From Mycobacterium sp. 1164966.3 (GTDB lineage: Bacteria; Actinomycetota; Actinomycetes; Mycobacteriales; Mycobacteriaceae), in assembly GCF_001665395.1 (NCBI RefSeq), contig NZ_LZSG01000069.1:1-64000 (forward strand): 64,000 nucleotides of DNA. Direction: 5' to 3'. Positions 15,779 through 24,298 of the stretch are shown in pieces; position 1 is the stretch's first letter, and every line of letters begins with the position of its first letter. The translations under genes were made by a program, and so were the position numbers. Below the pieces are notes generated by a model. That model saw only the letters and a program-made list of their open reading frames with translations, was not told the DNA's origin and did no database searches.

Positions 15779-16810
15779 CTCCAGCGTTGCGACGCGGGCC
15801 GGCGCGGTGGCGGGGTCGGTGCCGCGGTGGGCCGATGCGACCGGGTGCACCATCACCTCGTCGACGTCGAATCGTTGTGCCAGTGCCCGCAGCTGCTCGG
15901 CGGCCTCCTCGGGCGAGCCGACGACCGCCCGTCGCAGCCCGCTGTCCACGATGCGCTGCTGCTCCGGCGTCAACTCCGCGACTCGAGCTTCCTCGACCAG
16001 CGGGACCGGACCGAGTGGCTGCCCGGTGCGCAGCCGTGCCATCGTCTGCAGGTTGGGCAGCATCAAAGCCGTTGCCTCGTCGCGTGTTTCGGCCACCGCG
16101 GCGTTGACGGTCAAGAACGTTACGGGTTCGGCCGCCAGGTCGCTGGGCCGGAACCGGGAGCGGTAGAGGTCGAGCGCCTCTTCGGTGCCTTTGCCGGAGA
16201 AGTGATGCGCGAACACGTAGGGCAGTCCCTTGGCAGCCGCCAGATGCGCCGAGTACATCGAGGATCCGAGCAACCACAATCGCGGTTCGGTGACCGCGGC
16301 CGGGGTGGCCTTCAGGGTGTAGTCGCCGGAGCGCAGCGGCACCCGCACGCCGCGTGCGCTCACCAGTGCGACCACGTCGTCGAGGTAGGCCGGGAAGTTC
16401 TCGATGTCGCGATCGTCCCGGCCGCCGCGCAGGGCGTACGACGTCACCGGGTCGGAGCCTGGTGCGCGGCCGATGCCCAGGTCGATGCGGCCCGGGGCGG
16501 CGGCTTCCAACAGCGCGAACTGCTCGGCGACGGCCAGCGGTGCGTGGTTGGGCAGCATCACGCCACCCGACCCGAGGCGTACTTGGGAGGTCTGCGCGGC
16601 CAGGTAGGCGATCAGCACCGGCGGGCTGGTCGCGCCCACCGACGGCATGTTGTGGTGTTCGGCGACCCAGTAGCGAGTGAATCCCAGCCGGTCGGCGGTC
16701 TGCGCCAGCTGGACGGTGGCCGCCAGCGCATCTTTGGTGGACTGGTCGGTGCGCACCGGGACGAGATCGAGAACGGAAAGACGCACGATGGCGTCAACGC
16801 CCGAAGACAC
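15755..16810 (-). CDS. Luciferase-like flavin-dependent monooxygenase (LLM family)
   Basis: A 351-residue TIM-barrel oxidoreductase expected to use FMNH2 or F420. Family markers: RLSVLDLVPVRTDQSTKDAL at the start, RYWVAEHHNMPSVGATSPPVLIAYLA, RLGSGGVMLPNHAPLAVAEQFA, and GRIDLGIGRAPGSDP, all typical of the bacterial LLM subgroup. A GTG nine codons downstream (before RLSVLD) is an alternative start and gives a more typical N-terminus. It is separated by 32 bp from the FAD monooxygenase start of the same strand. Substrate unknown. Confidence 0.9.
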   Translation of the reverse strand: MSSGVDAIVRLSVLDLVPVRTDQSTKDALAATVQLAQTADRLGFTRYWVAEHHNMPSVGATSPPVLIAYLAAQTSQVRLGSGGVMLPNHAPLAVAEQFALLEAAAPGRIDLGIGRAPGSDPVTSYALRGGRDDRDIENFPAYLDDVVALVSARGVRVPLRSGDYTLKATPAAVTEPRLWLLGSSMYSAHLAAAKGLPYVFAHHFSGKGTEEALDLYRSRFRPSDLAAEPVTFLTVNAAVAETRDEATALMLPNLQTMARLRTGQPLGPVPLVEEARVAELTPEQQRIVDSGLRRAVVGSPEEAAEQLRALAQRFDVDEVMVHPVASAHRGTDPATAPARVATLELLAKELF

Positions 16811-16842
16811 GTGAACGTTCCCGCCACTTCACGGTCAACGGC

Positions 16843-17964
16843 CTATCGGTAGTCCTTGAGCTCGATCGAGCGCACGATCCGCTCGAACACCTCCTGCGGG
16901 ATCGGCGCACCGCCCGGAATGTTGTCGACGACCAGCCACTGGTTGCGCAGGACGTAGTCGTGGAACTCGGCGTAGTAATTGGCAAAGCCACGCTCGTAGT
17001 CGTCACCCGCGGCTTTGAGCTCGCCGGCCAGGACGTAGGCGCCCAGCAGCGCGACGCTGGTCCCCTGGCCCGATAGCGGCGAGCAGCAGTAACCGGCGTC
17101 GCCGACCAGCGCCACCCTGCCCTGTGCCCAGCGGTCCATCTTGATCTGCGACATCTCGTCGAAGTAGAAGTCCGGCGCGGACCGCATGTATTCGAGCAGC
17201 TGCGGGCGGACCCATCCATCACCGGCCATCCGTCGCTCCAGCTCGGCAAACTGGGCTTCGGTGTCGCGGTAGTCGATGCGCAGGTCGCTGTCCATGAAGC
17301 CAAGCATGGCCCGGGCCTCGGTGTTGTTACGGGCGCTGTAGACCCCGGCCATGCTGGAGTCGCCGTAATGCCAGGTTTGCCAGTAGTCCAGGTCCAGAAA
17401 GTTGGGCACGGTGAAAATCGCCGCGTAGGTGCCCAACCTCTCGATGAACTGTTCCTCGGGACCGAATACCAGCCTGCGGACATTGGAGTGCAACCCGTCG
17501 GCCCCGATGACCAGATCGAAGCCGCGGGCGCCGCCCTGCTCGAAGGTGACCGCCGCGGCAGAGCCGTCGTCCTGCAACGCCTCGATGCTGTCGTCGAATA
17601 AATATTCGACGTTGAGTTTGGTTGCGTCGTAGAGCAATTCGATCAAGTCGTCGCGCAACAGCTCGATGTCGGGGCTGGCGATCAGGCCGCCGGTGGGCGT
17701 CGATTCGGTGTCTCGCGACAGCTCGTTGCCGTCGCGGTCGACGATCGAGGAGCCGCGAATGCGCGTCCTCAAATAGTCGGCGGCGGCCCGCAGCGACATG
17801 CGTTCCAGCACCGACAGCGCCGGACCGCGCACGTCGATCGCCTGACCGCCGCGCCGCAGCCCGGAGTGGCGTTCCACAACGGTTACCGAATAACCATGCT
17901 GCGCAAGCCAATACGCGGCCGTCATACCGGCGACGCTGGCGCCGGAAACCAGAACGTCAGTCAC
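16843..17964 (-). CDS. FAD-dependent aromatic-ring hydroxylase-type monooxygenase (Rv1260 homologue)
   Basis: A 373-residue flavoprotein of the PHBH/UbiH fold. Visible: N-terminal dinucleotide fold VLVSGASVAGMTAAYWLAQHGY with GxSxxG, the DG motif VIGADGLHSNVR, and the GD motif RVALVGDAGYCCSPLSGQGTSVAL. The GTG start at 17964 is chosen because it places the FAD motif at residue 5 and matches the 372-residue M. tuberculosis protein; an upstream ATG at 18000 would add 12 residues inside udgB. The start overlaps the udgB stop by 8 bp, so the two are translationally coupled. Substrate unknown; tetracycline-destructase-like enzymes share the fold. Confidence 0.9.
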   Translation of the reverse strand: MTDVLVSGASVAGMTAAYWLAQHGYSVTVVERHSGLRRGGQAIDVRGPALSVLERMSLRAAADYLRTRIRGSSIVDRDGNELSRDTESTPTGGLIASPDIELLRDDLIELLYDATKLNVEYLFDDSIEALQDDGSAAAVTFEQGGARGFDLVIGADGLHSNVRRLVFGPEEQFIERLGTYAAIFTVPNFLDLDYWQTWHYGDSSMAGVYSARNNTEARAMLGFMDSDLRIDYRDTEAQFAELERRMAGDGWVRPQLLEYMRSAPDFYFDEMSQIKMDRWAQGRVALVGDAGYCCSPLSGQGTSVALLGAYVLAGELKAAGDDYERGFANYYAEFHDYVLRNQWLVVDNIPGGAPIPQEVFERIVRSIELKDYR

Positions 17965-18799
17965 TTGATCCGCACTCAATCCCTGCCGCCTCGCGGGCAC
18001 TGGTGAAAATGTCGTCGAGCATCGCCGGTGTCAACCTACCCGTGAACATGTTTTGCTGGCTCGGGTGGTAGCAGCCGAGCAAACGCACCCCGGACGGCAG
18101 CTCGGCGAGGGCGCCGTGACCGAATCGCGGTTTGGGCTTGATGGCGGCACCCGTCAGCCGCAGTGCGATCTGCCACGCGAACCCGCCGAGGGCGACGATC
18201 ACGCGGACGTCGTCGGACACCAACCGCCACTCCGCGTCCAGCCATGGCGAGCAGGTTATCCGCTCGTCCGGCGTCGGGGCATTGCCCGGCGGCGCGCACC
18301 GCACCGGAGCGACGATGCGAATCTGGTTGGCCTGCAAGCCATCTGCGGCGTCGACGCTGGTGGGTTGGTTCACCAGCCCGGCCCGGTGCAGTGCTGCGTA
18401 AAGCTGATCGCCGGAGCGGTCGCCGGTGAACATCCGTCCGGTCCGGTTGGCGCCATGTGCGGCGGGCGCCAAGCCGACGATCAGCAACCGCGGCCGCTCA
18501 GACCCCCAGCCGGGTACCGGCCGTCCCCAGTACGGCTGGTCGGCGAAGGCGCGGCGCTTGACGACGGCAACCTCCTCGCGCCAGCTGACCAGCCGTGGGC
18601 ATGCCCGGCACACGCTGATCGTCGCATCGAGTTCGGCCATCGTGCCCGCCCGCTGCGCCAGCGTCACGACCTGCGCGGCGTCGCCGGCTACCGGCGTCTG
18701 TACCGTGGCCGGTTCGCCCGGCCAGCCGCTGCCGGGAGCAACCGGAGAGGCAAACGCCTGGCCGATGTTCGGATGGGGAAGCACACGAACATCCTGCAT
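17957..18799 (-). CDS. udgB: Family 5 uracil-DNA glycosylase UdgB (Rv1259 homologue)
   Basis: Removes uracil, ethenocytosine and hypoxanthine from DNA. It has 280 residues with an Fe-S cluster: CRACPRLV supplies two cysteines, RCAPPGN and TCSPWL the others. Motif A GLAPAAHGANRTGRMFTGDRSG lacks the usual catalytic Asp/Asn, as in family 5, and motif B is HPSQQN. It is divergent from the Tap-like gene with 72 bp between, and overlaps the downstream FAD monooxygenase. Together with the gene at 8858 it gives two UDG-fold glycosylases within 10 kb. Confidence 0.95.
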   Translation of the reverse strand: MQDVRVLPHPNIGQAFASPVAPGSGWPGEPATVQTPVAGDAAQVVTLAQRAGTMAELDATISVCRACPRLVSWREEVAVVKRRAFADQPYWGRPVPGWGSERPRLLIVGLAPAAHGANRTGRMFTGDRSGDQLYAALHRAGLVNQPTSVDAADGLQANQIRIVAPVRCAPPGNAPTPDERITCSPWLDAEWRLVSDDVRVIVALGGFAWQIALRLTGAAIKPKPRFGHGALAELPSGVRLLGCYHPSQQNMFTGRLTPAMLDDIFTSAREAAGIECGSSD

Positions 18800-18871
18800 T
18801 CCGGCTGGCGCCGTCCGTTAATTCGGTAGCTTCCCCTAACGCATCGGCGTTACATTCAGCCGCGATATCCG

Positions 18872-20119
18872 ATGAGCAACAACAGCCGCGGCCCGGCATT
18901 CCTACTTCTTTTCGCGACGTTGATGGCGTGTGCCGGAAGCGGCATCTCGCTGGTCGCCTTCCCGTGGCTGGTGCTGCAGCGCGAGGGTAGCGCCGGCCAG
19001 GCGGCGATCGTGGCCGGCGCGACGACGCTGCCGCTGCTGTTCTCCACCCTGGTGGCCGGCACGGCCGTCGACTATTTCGGTCGACGACGGGTGTCGATGA
19101 TCTCCGACGCGCTGTCCGGGGCGGCGGTGGCCGCCGTCCCCCTGGTGGCGTCGGCGTTCGGCACACACGCGGTCAACGTGGCGGTGCTTGCGGTGTTGGG
19201 CGCCTGTACGGCGGCCTTCGATCCGGCCGGGATCACCGCCCGCCAGTCGATGCTGCCGGAGGCCGCCGATCGGGCCGGCTGGTCGCTGGACCGGGTCAAC
19301 AGCAGTTACGAGGCGATCCTCAACCTGGCCTTCATCGTGGGCCCCGGCATCGGCGGCTTGATGATCGCAACGGTGGGCGGCATCGCCACGATGTGGATCA
19401 CGGCCGGCGCGTTCGGGTTGTCGCTGCTGGCGATCTCCGTCCTGCGGCTCGAGGGTGCGGGCAAACCGCACTCCTCGAGCCGGCCCGAAGGTCTGGTCTC
19501 CGGGGTGTCGCAGGGGCTGCGCTTCGTGTGGAGCCTGCGCGTGCTGCGCGTGCTGGCGCTGATCGAGCTGACCGTGACCGCGCTGTACCTGCCGATGGAG
19601 AGCGTGCTGTTTCCCAAGTACTTCAGCGACCGTCAGCAACCTGGGCAGCTGGGCTCGGCGCTGATGGCGCTGGCGCTCGGCGGCCTGGTCGGCGCGCTGG
19701 CTTACCCGCGGCTGTCGAAGTTTGCGTCGCGGCGCACGATCGTTCTGACCGCGGTGCTCACTTTCGGTGCGGCGACATTCGTGATCGCGGTACTGCCGCC
19801 GTTGCCGGTCATCCTGGCGTTGTGCGCGCTCATCGGCATGGTCTACGGGCCGATCCAGCCGATCTACAACTACGTGATGCAGACCCGGGCGCCGCAATAT
19901 CTGCGTGGCCGGGTGGTGGGAGTGATGGCATCGCTGGCCTATGCCGCCGGTCCGCTGGGGTTGCTGCTGGCCGGCCCGCTGGCCGACGCGGCCGGACTGA
20001 AGGTGACGTTCTTTGCGCTGGCGCTGCCGATCTTAGTCACGGGGTTGATCTGTACCCGGCTGCCGTCGCTGCGCGAATTGGACCGCGCTCGTGAGTTCGC
20101 AACCGACTCCTGCGGCTAG
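18872..20119 (+). CDS. tap: MFS multidrug efflux pump, Tap family (Rv1258c homologue)
   Basis: A 415-residue, 12-helix major facilitator superfamily antiporter. Tap of M. fortuitum and Rv1258c export tetracycline, aminoglycosides and other drugs, driven by proton motive force. Motif A-like VDYFGRRRVSMISD lies in the first cytoplasmic loop, and the N-terminal helix is MACAGSGISLVAFPWLVLQ. Immediate 3' neighbour is the FAD oxidase after 10 bp. In M. tuberculosis this gene is in the WhiB7 regulon; I looked for the AT-rich WhiB7 site in the 72-bp upstream region and did not see a convincing one. Confidence 0.92.
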   Translation: MSNNSRGPAFLLLFATLMACAGSGISLVAFPWLVLQREGSAGQAAIVAGATTLPLLFSTLVAGTAVDYFGRRRVSMISDALSGAAVAAVPLVASAFGTHAVNVAVLAVLGACTAAFDPAGITARQSMLPEAADRAGWSLDRVNSSYEAILNLAFIVGPGIGGLMIATVGGIATMWITAGAFGLSLLAISVLRLEGAGKPHSSSRPEGLVSGVSQGLRFVWSLRVLRVLALIELTVTALYLPMESVLFPKYFSDRQQPGQLGSALMALALGGLVGALAYPRLSKFASRRTIVLTAVLTFGAATFVIAVLPPLPVILALCALIGMVYGPIQPIYNYVMQTRAPQYLRGRVVGVMASLAYAAGPLGLLLAGPLADAAGLKVTFFALALPILVTGLICTRLPSLRELDRAREFATDSCG

Positions 20120-20129
20120 GATCAGGCCG

Positions 20130-21497
20130 GTGAACGACGGCTTGCTGGCGGGCCTGATCGCCGACCTGCCCGAGGGAATGGTGGTCACCGATCCCACGGT
20201 CACCGAGGGTTACCGGCAGGACCGCGCGCTGGACCCGGCCGCGGGCAAGCCACTGGCGGTGGTCCGGCCGCGCCGTACCGAAGAGGTGCAGACCGTGCTG
20301 CGCTGGGCTTCGGCTAATCGGGTGCCGGTGGTGACCCGCGGGGCCGGCAGCGGCCTGTCCGGCGGGGCCACCGCACTGGACGACGGGATCGTGCTGTCGA
20401 CGGAAAAGATGCGCGACATCACCGTCGACCCCGTGACCCGTACCGCGGTATGCCAGCCCGGGCTGTTCAACGCCGAGGTCAAGAAGGCCGCTGCCGAACA
20501 CGGCCTGTGGTATCCGCCCGACCCGTCGTCGTTCGAAATCTGCAGCATCGGCGGCAACATCGCGACCAACGCCGGCGGGCTGTGCTGCGTGAAGTACGGC
20601 GTCACCACCGACTATGTGCTGGGCATGCAGGTGGTGCTGGCCGACGGCACCGCGGTGCGGTTGGGTGGTCCGCGCTTGAAAGACGTTGCGGGACTGAGCC
20701 TGACGAAGCTGTTCGTCGGCAGCGAAGGCACGCTGGGCGTCGTGACGGAGGTGACGCTGCGGCTGCTGCCTGCCCAGAACACGGCGAGCATCGTGGTGGC
20801 CAGCTTCGACTCCGTTGAGTCGGCGGTGGATGCGGTGCTCGGGGTCACCGCGCGGCTTCGCCCGTCGATGCTGGAGTTCATGGATCAGGTCGCGATCAAC
20901 GCCGTCGAGGACACCTTGCGAATGGACCTGGATCGTTCGGCGGCGGCCATGCTGGTTGCCGGCTCGGACGAAAGGGGGCGCGCGAGCGCTGAGGACGCCG
21001 AGGTGATGGCATCGGTATTCGCCGAACACGGTGCCAAAGAAGTGTTTTCCACCGACGACCCCGACGAGGGTGAGGCGTTCGTCGCGGCCCGGCGGTTTTG
21101 CATACCGGCGGTCGAGGCCAAGGGGTCGCTGTTGCTGGAAGACGTCGGGGTGCCGCTGCCGGCCCTGGGCGAGCTGGTCACCGGGATCGCGCGCATCGCC
21201 GAGGAGCGCGATCTGATGATCTCGGTGATCGCCCATGCCGGCGACGGCAACACCCACCCGCTGCTGGTGTACGACCCCGCAGACGCAGCGGTTGCCGAAC
21301 GCGCGCACCTCGCCTACGGGGAAATCATGGACCTGGCCGTCGGGTTGGGCGGCACGATCACCGGTGAGCATGGTGTCGGACGCTTGAAGCGGCCATGGCT
21401 GGCCGGGTATCTAGGGCCCGACGTGATGGACCTCAACCGCCGCATCAAGCAGGCCCTGGACCCGTTGGGCATTCTGAATCCCGGCTCGGGCATCTGA
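20130..21497 (+). CDS. FAD-linked oxidoreductase, GlcD/D-lactate dehydrogenase type (Rv1257c homologue)
   Basis: A 455-residue VAO/PCMH-family flavoenzyme oxidising a 2-hydroxy acid such as glycolate or D-lactate. The N-terminal FAD domain has VVTRGAGSGLSGGATALDDGIVLS and SFEICSIGGNIATNAGGLCCVKYG; the C-terminal part ends with GTITGEHGVGRLKRPWL, a conserved cofactor/substrate block, and LDPLGILNPGSGI. GTG 20130 is chosen: it gives the same length as the M. tuberculosis protein, while the GTG at 20091 would overlap the efflux gene. D-lactate is also the by-product of the MurQ reaction encoded at 58312, so a role in its disposal is conceivable (inference). Confidence 0.92.
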   Translation: MNDGLLAGLIADLPEGMVVTDPTVTEGYRQDRALDPAAGKPLAVVRPRRTEEVQTVLRWASANRVPVVTRGAGSGLSGGATALDDGIVLSTEKMRDITVDPVTRTAVCQPGLFNAEVKKAAAEHGLWYPPDPSSFEICSIGGNIATNAGGLCCVKYGVTTDYVLGMQVVLADGTAVRLGGPRLKDVAGLSLTKLFVGSEGTLGVVTEVTLRLLPAQNTASIVVASFDSVESAVDAVLGVTARLRPSMLEFMDQVAINAVEDTLRMDLDRSAAAMLVAGSDERGRASAEDAEVMASVFAEHGAKEVFSTDDPDEGEAFVAARRFCIPAVEAKGSLLLEDVGVPLPALGELVTGIARIAEERDLMISVIAHAGDGNTHPLLVYDPADAAVAERAHLAYGEIMDLAVGLGGTITGEHGVGRLKRPWLAGYLGPDVMDLNRRIKQALDPLGILNPGSGI

Positions 21498-21510
21498 CTT
21501 TCTGTCTGCG

Positions 21511-21655
21511 CTTTGCCGGTGAACGTACGGCTTTGGGCGTGAAACTACGGCTTCGCGGGTGAAAGCACGGCGGGATTCCGGCGACTTTTCCGCCCTAGCT
21601 TCACCGGCGAAGCCAAGGCTGCACAGTCAACGCCCACGCTTCACACCCGACGGCA
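21511..21655. repeat. Non-coding repeat element with 20-bp direct units and inverted partners
   Basis: Three units of the form GTGAAnnnACGGC begin at 21519, 21539 and 21559, an exact 20-bp period. Downstream, TTCAC motifs at 21600-21604 and 21640-21644 stand in the opposite orientation (gcttcaccggcgaagcc mirrors gccggtgaa). The block fills the gap between the FAD oxidase stop and the cyp130 promoter and has no plausible coding frame. It may fold into a long imperfect hairpin and terminate the upstream operon. Confidence 0.7.
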
Positions 21656-21662
21656 GGCCTAG

Positions 21663-21691
21663 TTGACACCTCGCATTGACTGTCGTATGAA
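21663..21691 (+). promoter_or_regulatory. SigA-type promoter of cyp130
   Basis: A perfect -35 TTGACA (21663-21668), a 17-bp spacer and a -10 TATGAA (21686-21691). Transcription would start about 7 bp after the -10, at or next to the A of the cyp130 ATG (21698), predicting a leaderless mRNA, a common mycobacterial arrangement. Confidence 0.75.
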
Positions 21692-21697
21692 TAAGAC

Positions 21698-22948
21698 ATG
21701 TTAGTCGATTTGTCTCACAGCGCTCCGGCTAAGTTCGAACTCGCCACGGCCGACACCTGGCCGAGTCCATGGCAGATGTACCGCGCGCTGCGAGACCACG
21801 ACCCGGTCCACCACGTCGTCCCACCGAAGCACCCAAAAGACGACTTCTATGTCCTGTCCCGGCACGCCGACGTGTGGGCGGCCGCCCGCGACCATGAGAC
21901 GTTCTCGTCAGCGCAGGGCCTGACGGTCAACTACGGCGATCTGGAAATGATTGGCCTGCAGGATAACCCGCCGATGGTGATGCAGGATCCGCCGGTACAC
22001 ACCGAGTTTCGCAAGCTGGTGTCGCGCGGCTTCACCCCGCGACAGGTCGAAGCGGTGGAACCCAAGGTCCGCGAGTTCGTCGTCGAACGTATCGAGAAGC
22101 TGCGCTCCGCAGGCGGTGGCGACATCGTCGCCGAGCTGTTCAAACCGCTGCCGTCGATGGTGGTCGCACATTATCTCGGTGTGCCCGAAGAGGATCGGGC
22201 GCAGTTCGACGGCTGGACCCAGGCCATCGTCGCGGCCAACACAGCCGACGGCGGCATCGCCGGTGCGCTGGAAACGGTCGGCGATGCGGTCGGGTCGATG
22301 ATGGCCTACTTCACTGCTTTGATCGAGCGGCGCCGCGCCGAACCCGAGGACGACACGATCTCGCATCTGGTCAGTGCCGGCGTCGCCGGCAAAGACGGTG
22401 CCGGCGACATCGCGGGCACCCTGTCCATCCTCGCGTTCACCTTCACGATGGTCACCGGCGGCAACGACACCGTCACCGGAATGCTCGGCGGCTCAATGCC
22501 ATTGCTGAACGAGCGGCCCGACCAGCGTCAGCTGCTGATCGACGATCCGGACCGCATCGGCGACGCGGTCGAGGAACTGCTTCGTCTCACCTCGCCGGTG
22601 CAGGGCCTGGCTCGGACGGTAACCCGCGACGTGACGATCGGCGAAACCACCATCCCGGCCGGCCGCCGGGTGCTGCTGCTGTACGGGTCGGCCAACCGTG
22701 ACGAACGCCAATACGGGCCGGACGCAGGCGAACTCGACGTCACCCGGTGCCCACGCAACATCCTGACCTTCAGCCACGGCGCACACCACTGCCTCGGTGC
22801 GGCCGCGGCACGGATGCAATCTCGGGTAGCACTGACCGAACTGCTATCGCGCTGCCCGGACTTCGAGGTCGACGAGGCCGGCATCGTCTGGTCCGGCGGC
22901 AGCTACGTCCGGCGACCGTTGTCGGTGCCGTTCCAGGCGAAGTCCTGA
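21698..22948 (+). CDS. cyp130: Cytochrome P450 CYP130 (Rv1256c homologue)
   Basis: A 416-residue soluble haem monooxygenase. The haem-ligand loop FSHGAHHCLG holds Cys365; the K-helix has ELLRL (ExxR), and the I-helix reads TGGNDTVTG, the Gly-Asn-Asp-Thr variant of the oxygen-activation motif seen in CYP130 rather than the usual AGxDTT. M. tuberculosis CYP130 binds azoles and N-demethylates dextromethorphan; the physiological substrate is unknown. Its TGA overlaps the ATG of the TetR gene by one base, so the regulator is coexpressed. Electron partners are not encoded nearby unless the SIP-type reductase at 23520 contributes, for which there is no evidence. Confidence 0.95.
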   Translation: MLVDLSHSAPAKFELATADTWPSPWQMYRALRDHDPVHHVVPPKHPKDDFYVLSRHADVWAAARDHETFSSAQGLTVNYGDLEMIGLQDNPPMVMQDPPVHTEFRKLVSRGFTPRQVEAVEPKVREFVVERIEKLRSAGGGDIVAELFKPLPSMVVAHYLGVPEEDRAQFDGWTQAIVAANTADGGIAGALETVGDAVGSMMAYFTALIERRRAEPEDDTISHLVSAGVAGKDGAGDIAGTLSILAFTFTMVTGGNDTVTGMLGGSMPLLNERPDQRQLLIDDPDRIGDAVEELLRLTSPVQGLARTVTRDVTIGETTIPAGRRVLLLYGSANRDERQYGPDAGELDVTRCPRNILTFSHGAHHCLGAAAARMQSRVALTELLSRCPDFEVDEAGIVWSGGSYVRRPLSVPFQAKS

Positions 22949-23535
22949 TGCCGGGCGCAGATTGGCTGGCCGGGCGCCGCACCGAGGTTGCCGCAGACCG
23001 GATACTCGACGCCGCCGAGCAGCTTTTCACCGAGCACGACCCGGCCGCTATCGGAATGAACGAGATCGCCAGGGCCGCAGGCTGTTCCAGAGCCACCCTG
23101 TACCGGTACTTCGAGAGCCGGGAGGCGCTGCGCACCGCCTATGTGCACCGCGAGACCCGCCGGCTCGGTCGCGCGATCATGCAGCAGATCGACGGCATCA
23201 AGGACCCGCGCGAGCGGCTCATCGCCAGCATCACCGCCGCCCTGCGCATGGTTCGCGAGAACCCGGCCCTGGCGGCATGGTTCGGCTCCACCCGACTACC
23301 GCTTGGCGGCGAAATGGCCGGACATTCCGAGGTGATCACCGCCCTGGCCGCCGGACTACTGAGTTCGCTGGGCCCAGACGATCCCGCCACCGTGGAACGA
23401 CGGGCCCGCTGGAGCGTTCGGGTCATCATCTCGCTGTTGATGTTCCCCGGCCGAGACGAAGCCGACGAGCGGGCGATGATCGACGAATTCGTCGTACCTA
23501 TTCTGACGCCTATGACCGCTCAGACGACCCAATAG
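22948..23535 (+). CDS. TetR-family regulator (Rv1255c homologue)
   Basis: 195 residues. N-terminal helix-turn-helix: RILDAAEQLFTEHDPAAIGMNEIARAAGCSRATLYRYFESREALRTAYV, the standard TetR signature. The C-terminal ligand domain is divergent. Start ATG 22948 overlaps the cyp130 stop. As the second gene of the operon it probably represses its own promoter, with cyp130. Its 3' end overlaps the convergent siderophore reductase gene by 16 bp. Confidence 0.93.
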   Translation: MPGADWLAGRRTEVAADRILDAAEQLFTEHDPAAIGMNEIARAAGCSRATLYRYFESREALRTAYVHRETRRLGRAIMQQIDGIKDPRERLIASITAALRMVRENPALAAWFGSTRLPLGGEMAGHSEVITALAAGLLSSLGPDDPATVERRARWSVRVIISLLMFPGRDEADERAMIDEFVVPILTPMTAQTTQ

Positions 23536-24236
23536 GCTTGCGCCTTAATGGATTTCTTGGGAATCCCGAAATCCTCGCGCAACACCTTGGCCACCGACCG
23601 CGTGGTGCGTGTGCTGCAGGCCACCCAGCCGAAGTGATCCCCGGCGTCGAAGGCCGCCGCGCGCACCGTGTCGAGCAGGCAGTCGCGGTCGTCGTTGTTG
23701 TCCACCCAGACCACATCGATTTTGGGGCTGGGCTGCGCCACCGGCAGGCATTTGTCTTCGTCGCAGCCGGCCTCCAGGAAGACGCGCGCCGGTGCGTCGC
23801 CGATCGCGTCCAGAAGCGAGTTGATGGCCGGCAGCGAGGCGGTGTCGCCCACGATGACGTACCCGTTGGGCGCCGGGTCCGGGATGGCGAACTTGCTGCC
23901 GAGCACCGTCGCCTCGATGGTGTCACCGGGTTGCGCCGCCCGCGCCCAGTCCGACGCGCAGCCCTCGTGCAGCGCGAACTCGAGGTCGAAGGTGTCGGCC
24001 TCCGGATTCGGGTCGACCAGGGTGTAGGCCCGCTGATGTCCGTCGGCGAACCAAATCCGGATCCACATCGTGGGGTGCACGCTGTGCTCGGCCAGCATGC
24101 CGCCGGCATTGAAGCTCAGCCTTAGGTAACGCGGACTGATCTCGCGCCGGCCGGTCACGGTGAGTCGGTAGTCTCCGGCCCGCAGCAGCTTGAGCACGGC
24201 ACCCTGCCAACCCCGCGACGGCTTGAGTTCGGTCAT
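23520..24236 (-). CDS. Siderophore-interacting FAD-binding protein (ferric-siderophore reductase)
   Basis: 238 residues of the SIP/ViuB family, which reduce ferric siderophores in the cytosol to release iron, using FAD and NAD(P)H. Visible: an FAD-binding barrel with RAYTLVDPNPEADTFDLEF (the RxYT motif), PGDTIEATVLGSKF, the nucleotide domain YVIVGDTASLPAINSLLD, and the C-terminal KAQAYWV that is nearly invariant in the family (usually followed by G, here V-V-stop). A good IdeR box lies 33 bp before the start, so iron repression is expected. H37Rv has no such gene between Rv1254 and Rv1255c, so it is a lineage-specific insertion. Confidence 0.92.
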   Translation of the reverse strand: MTELKPSRGWQGAVLKLLRAGDYRLTVTGRREISPRYLRLSFNAGGMLAEHSVHPTMWIRIWFADGHQRAYTLVDPNPEADTFDLEFALHEGCASDWARAAQPGDTIEATVLGSKFAIPDPAPNGYVIVGDTASLPAINSLLDAIGDAPARVFLEAGCDEDKCLPVAQPSPKIDVVWVDNNDDRDCLLDTVRAAAFDAGDHFGWVACSTRTTRSVAKVLREDFGIPKKSIKAQAYWVV

Positions 24237-24268
24237 ATGTCCTGCATCCTCATCGCAACGACGACAAC

Positions 24269-24287
24269 TTAGGACAGGGTAACCTAC
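24269..24287. promoter_or_regulatory. IdeR iron box upstream of the siderophore reductase
   Basis: TTAGGACAGGGTAACCTAC agrees at 15 of 19 positions with the IdeR consensus TTAGGTTAGGCTAACCTAA, and a further CTAA follows directly. It sits between the acyltransferase stop and the reductase start, 33 bp before the latter. Repression by IdeR-Fe(II) is the expected outcome. Confidence 0.8.
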
Positions 24288-24298
24288 CTAAAGACCGG

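Noticed and set aside
18800..18871. WhiB7 site upstream of the Tap-like gene
   Set aside because: Expected from M. tuberculosis biology, but I could not find the AT-rich block with a properly placed -35 in these 72 bp.
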